Source: Reichenbachiella carrageenanivorans
GTDB taxonomy: Bacteria; Bacteroidota; Bacteroidia; Cytophagales; Cyclobacteriaceae
Direction: 5' to 3'
DNA length: 64,000 nucleotides
Assembly: GCF_025639805.1 (NCBI RefSeq)
Contig: NZ_CP106735.1
Coordinates: 4,063,501 to 4,127,500 of the forward strand
The notes under the pieces are model-generated. The model did no database searches. It saw only the letters and a program-made list of their open reading frames with translations, and was not told the DNA's origin. Shown piece by piece: positions 63,721 through 64,000 of this stretch. Numbering within the stretch: position 1 is the first letter of the stretch; each line of letters begins with the position of its first letter. Made by a program: the position numbers and the translations under genes.

Positions 63721-64000
63721 TTATTTCAGTATAGAATTGATCTTTTGCACCACTTTATCAAGGGCTACCGCTTGTTCTTGAATATTTTTCAATTGTGGCT
63801 CGTTAGTTACGCTGCCTTTTTCATGATCCAGGATTTCTAATAAACTTAGTATATTAGATAGCGGACGACGCACCACATGGGCATTGTCATAAGCATAATC
63901 CTCCAACTCGCGATTACGATTCTCTAATTCAATAGTACGTTCATGCACCAGTTCTTCTAGGTTGTTTTGAATGCGTTTGATCTGGCGCTGCTGATTGGTA
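63721..64000 (-). CDS. Signalling protein with coiled coil and DHp-like domain, 5' truncated
   Basis: The frame is open to the right window edge, so the N-terminus is missing; 92 residues are visible. A coiled coil (QQRQIKRIQNNLEELVHERTIELENRNRELEDYAYDN is the area, nt 64000-63880) leads into AHVVRRPLSNILSLLEIL, the dimerisation/phospho-acceptor helix typical of Bacteroidota kinases with a His in the usual place. The protein then ends INSILK with no ATPase domain. It is thus a DHp-only protein, probably a receiver or PAS fusion upstream of the cut. Its stop is 1 bp from the porU2 stop. Confidence 0.8.
   Translation of the reverse strand, partial: TNQQRQIKRIQNNLEELVHERTIELENRNRELEDYAYDNAHVVRRPLSNILSLLEILDHEKGSVTNEPQLKNIQEQAVALDKVVQKINSILK

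Overview
The window reads as chromosomal DNA of a marine-type gliding Bacteroidota, most likely order Cytophagales (Reichenbachiella/Flammeovirga-like). The support is type IX secretion (T9SS) sorting domains of both type A and type B, PorP/SprF, PorV- and PorU-like proteins, moderate to low GC, start codons without Shine-Dalgarno sequences, and promoters of the Bacteroidota form TTG-N20-TAnnTTTG. The species name is inference. No phage, IS element, CRISPR array, rRNA or convincing tRNA was seen. The first and last genes are cut by the window edges.

Layout. 0-6.2 kb: a T9SS type B cargo with calcium-binding repeats, then PorP/SprF and a TPR/PD40/OmpA protein, a classic surface-protein operon. 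6.3-11 kb: a small secreted protein, a quinone oxidoreductase and a RecB/AddA-type helicase-nuclease whose P-loop lies upstream of every ordinary start codon. 11.3-16.9 kb: efflux adaptor, TolC and serine dehydratase, then thymidylate synthase and an SMP-30 lipoprotein. 17-20 kb: a PorV/PorQ-like barrel translationally coupled to a helix-hairpin-helix/beta-barrel protein. 20-25.5 kb: small regulators, TPR and short lipoproteins, a SiaC-like protein and a NarL-type two-component pair. 25.7-28.2 kb: HrpB helicase.

28.3-31.3 kb holds the most interesting locus: a four-gene sulfur-carrier cysteine pathway (cysM-like synthase, JAMM peptidase, CysO-like carrier, MoeZ-like adenylyltransferase/rhodanese). 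It is preceded by a previously unannotated 20-codon leader peptide containing five consecutive Cys codons, a long stem around its start, a short antiterminator option and an intrinsic terminator. This is the architecture of a cysteine-sensing transcription attenuator.

31.4-35.5 kb: L-2-hydroxyglutarate oxidase, MsrB, an outer-membrane protein, an Ig-like/DM13 lipoprotein and a secreted protein. 35.6-39.5 kb: a TPR histidine kinase and a response regulator fused to an apparently catalytically dead SpoIIE/PP2C domain. 39.8-46.9 kb: a secreted protein, a giant type A T9SS cargo and an S74 intramolecular-chaperone surface protein. 47-52.4 kb: housekeeping genes (rnhB, tsaC-type, pgk, RluA) and an orphan secreted protein. 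52.8-57.2 kb: a STAS-like protein, a secreted protein, a PspC/DUF2807 membrane protein and its PadR regulator. 57.6-63.7 kb: the PorV2-PorU2 pair behind a near-perfect Bacteroidota promoter. The window ends in the 3' part of a signalling protein.
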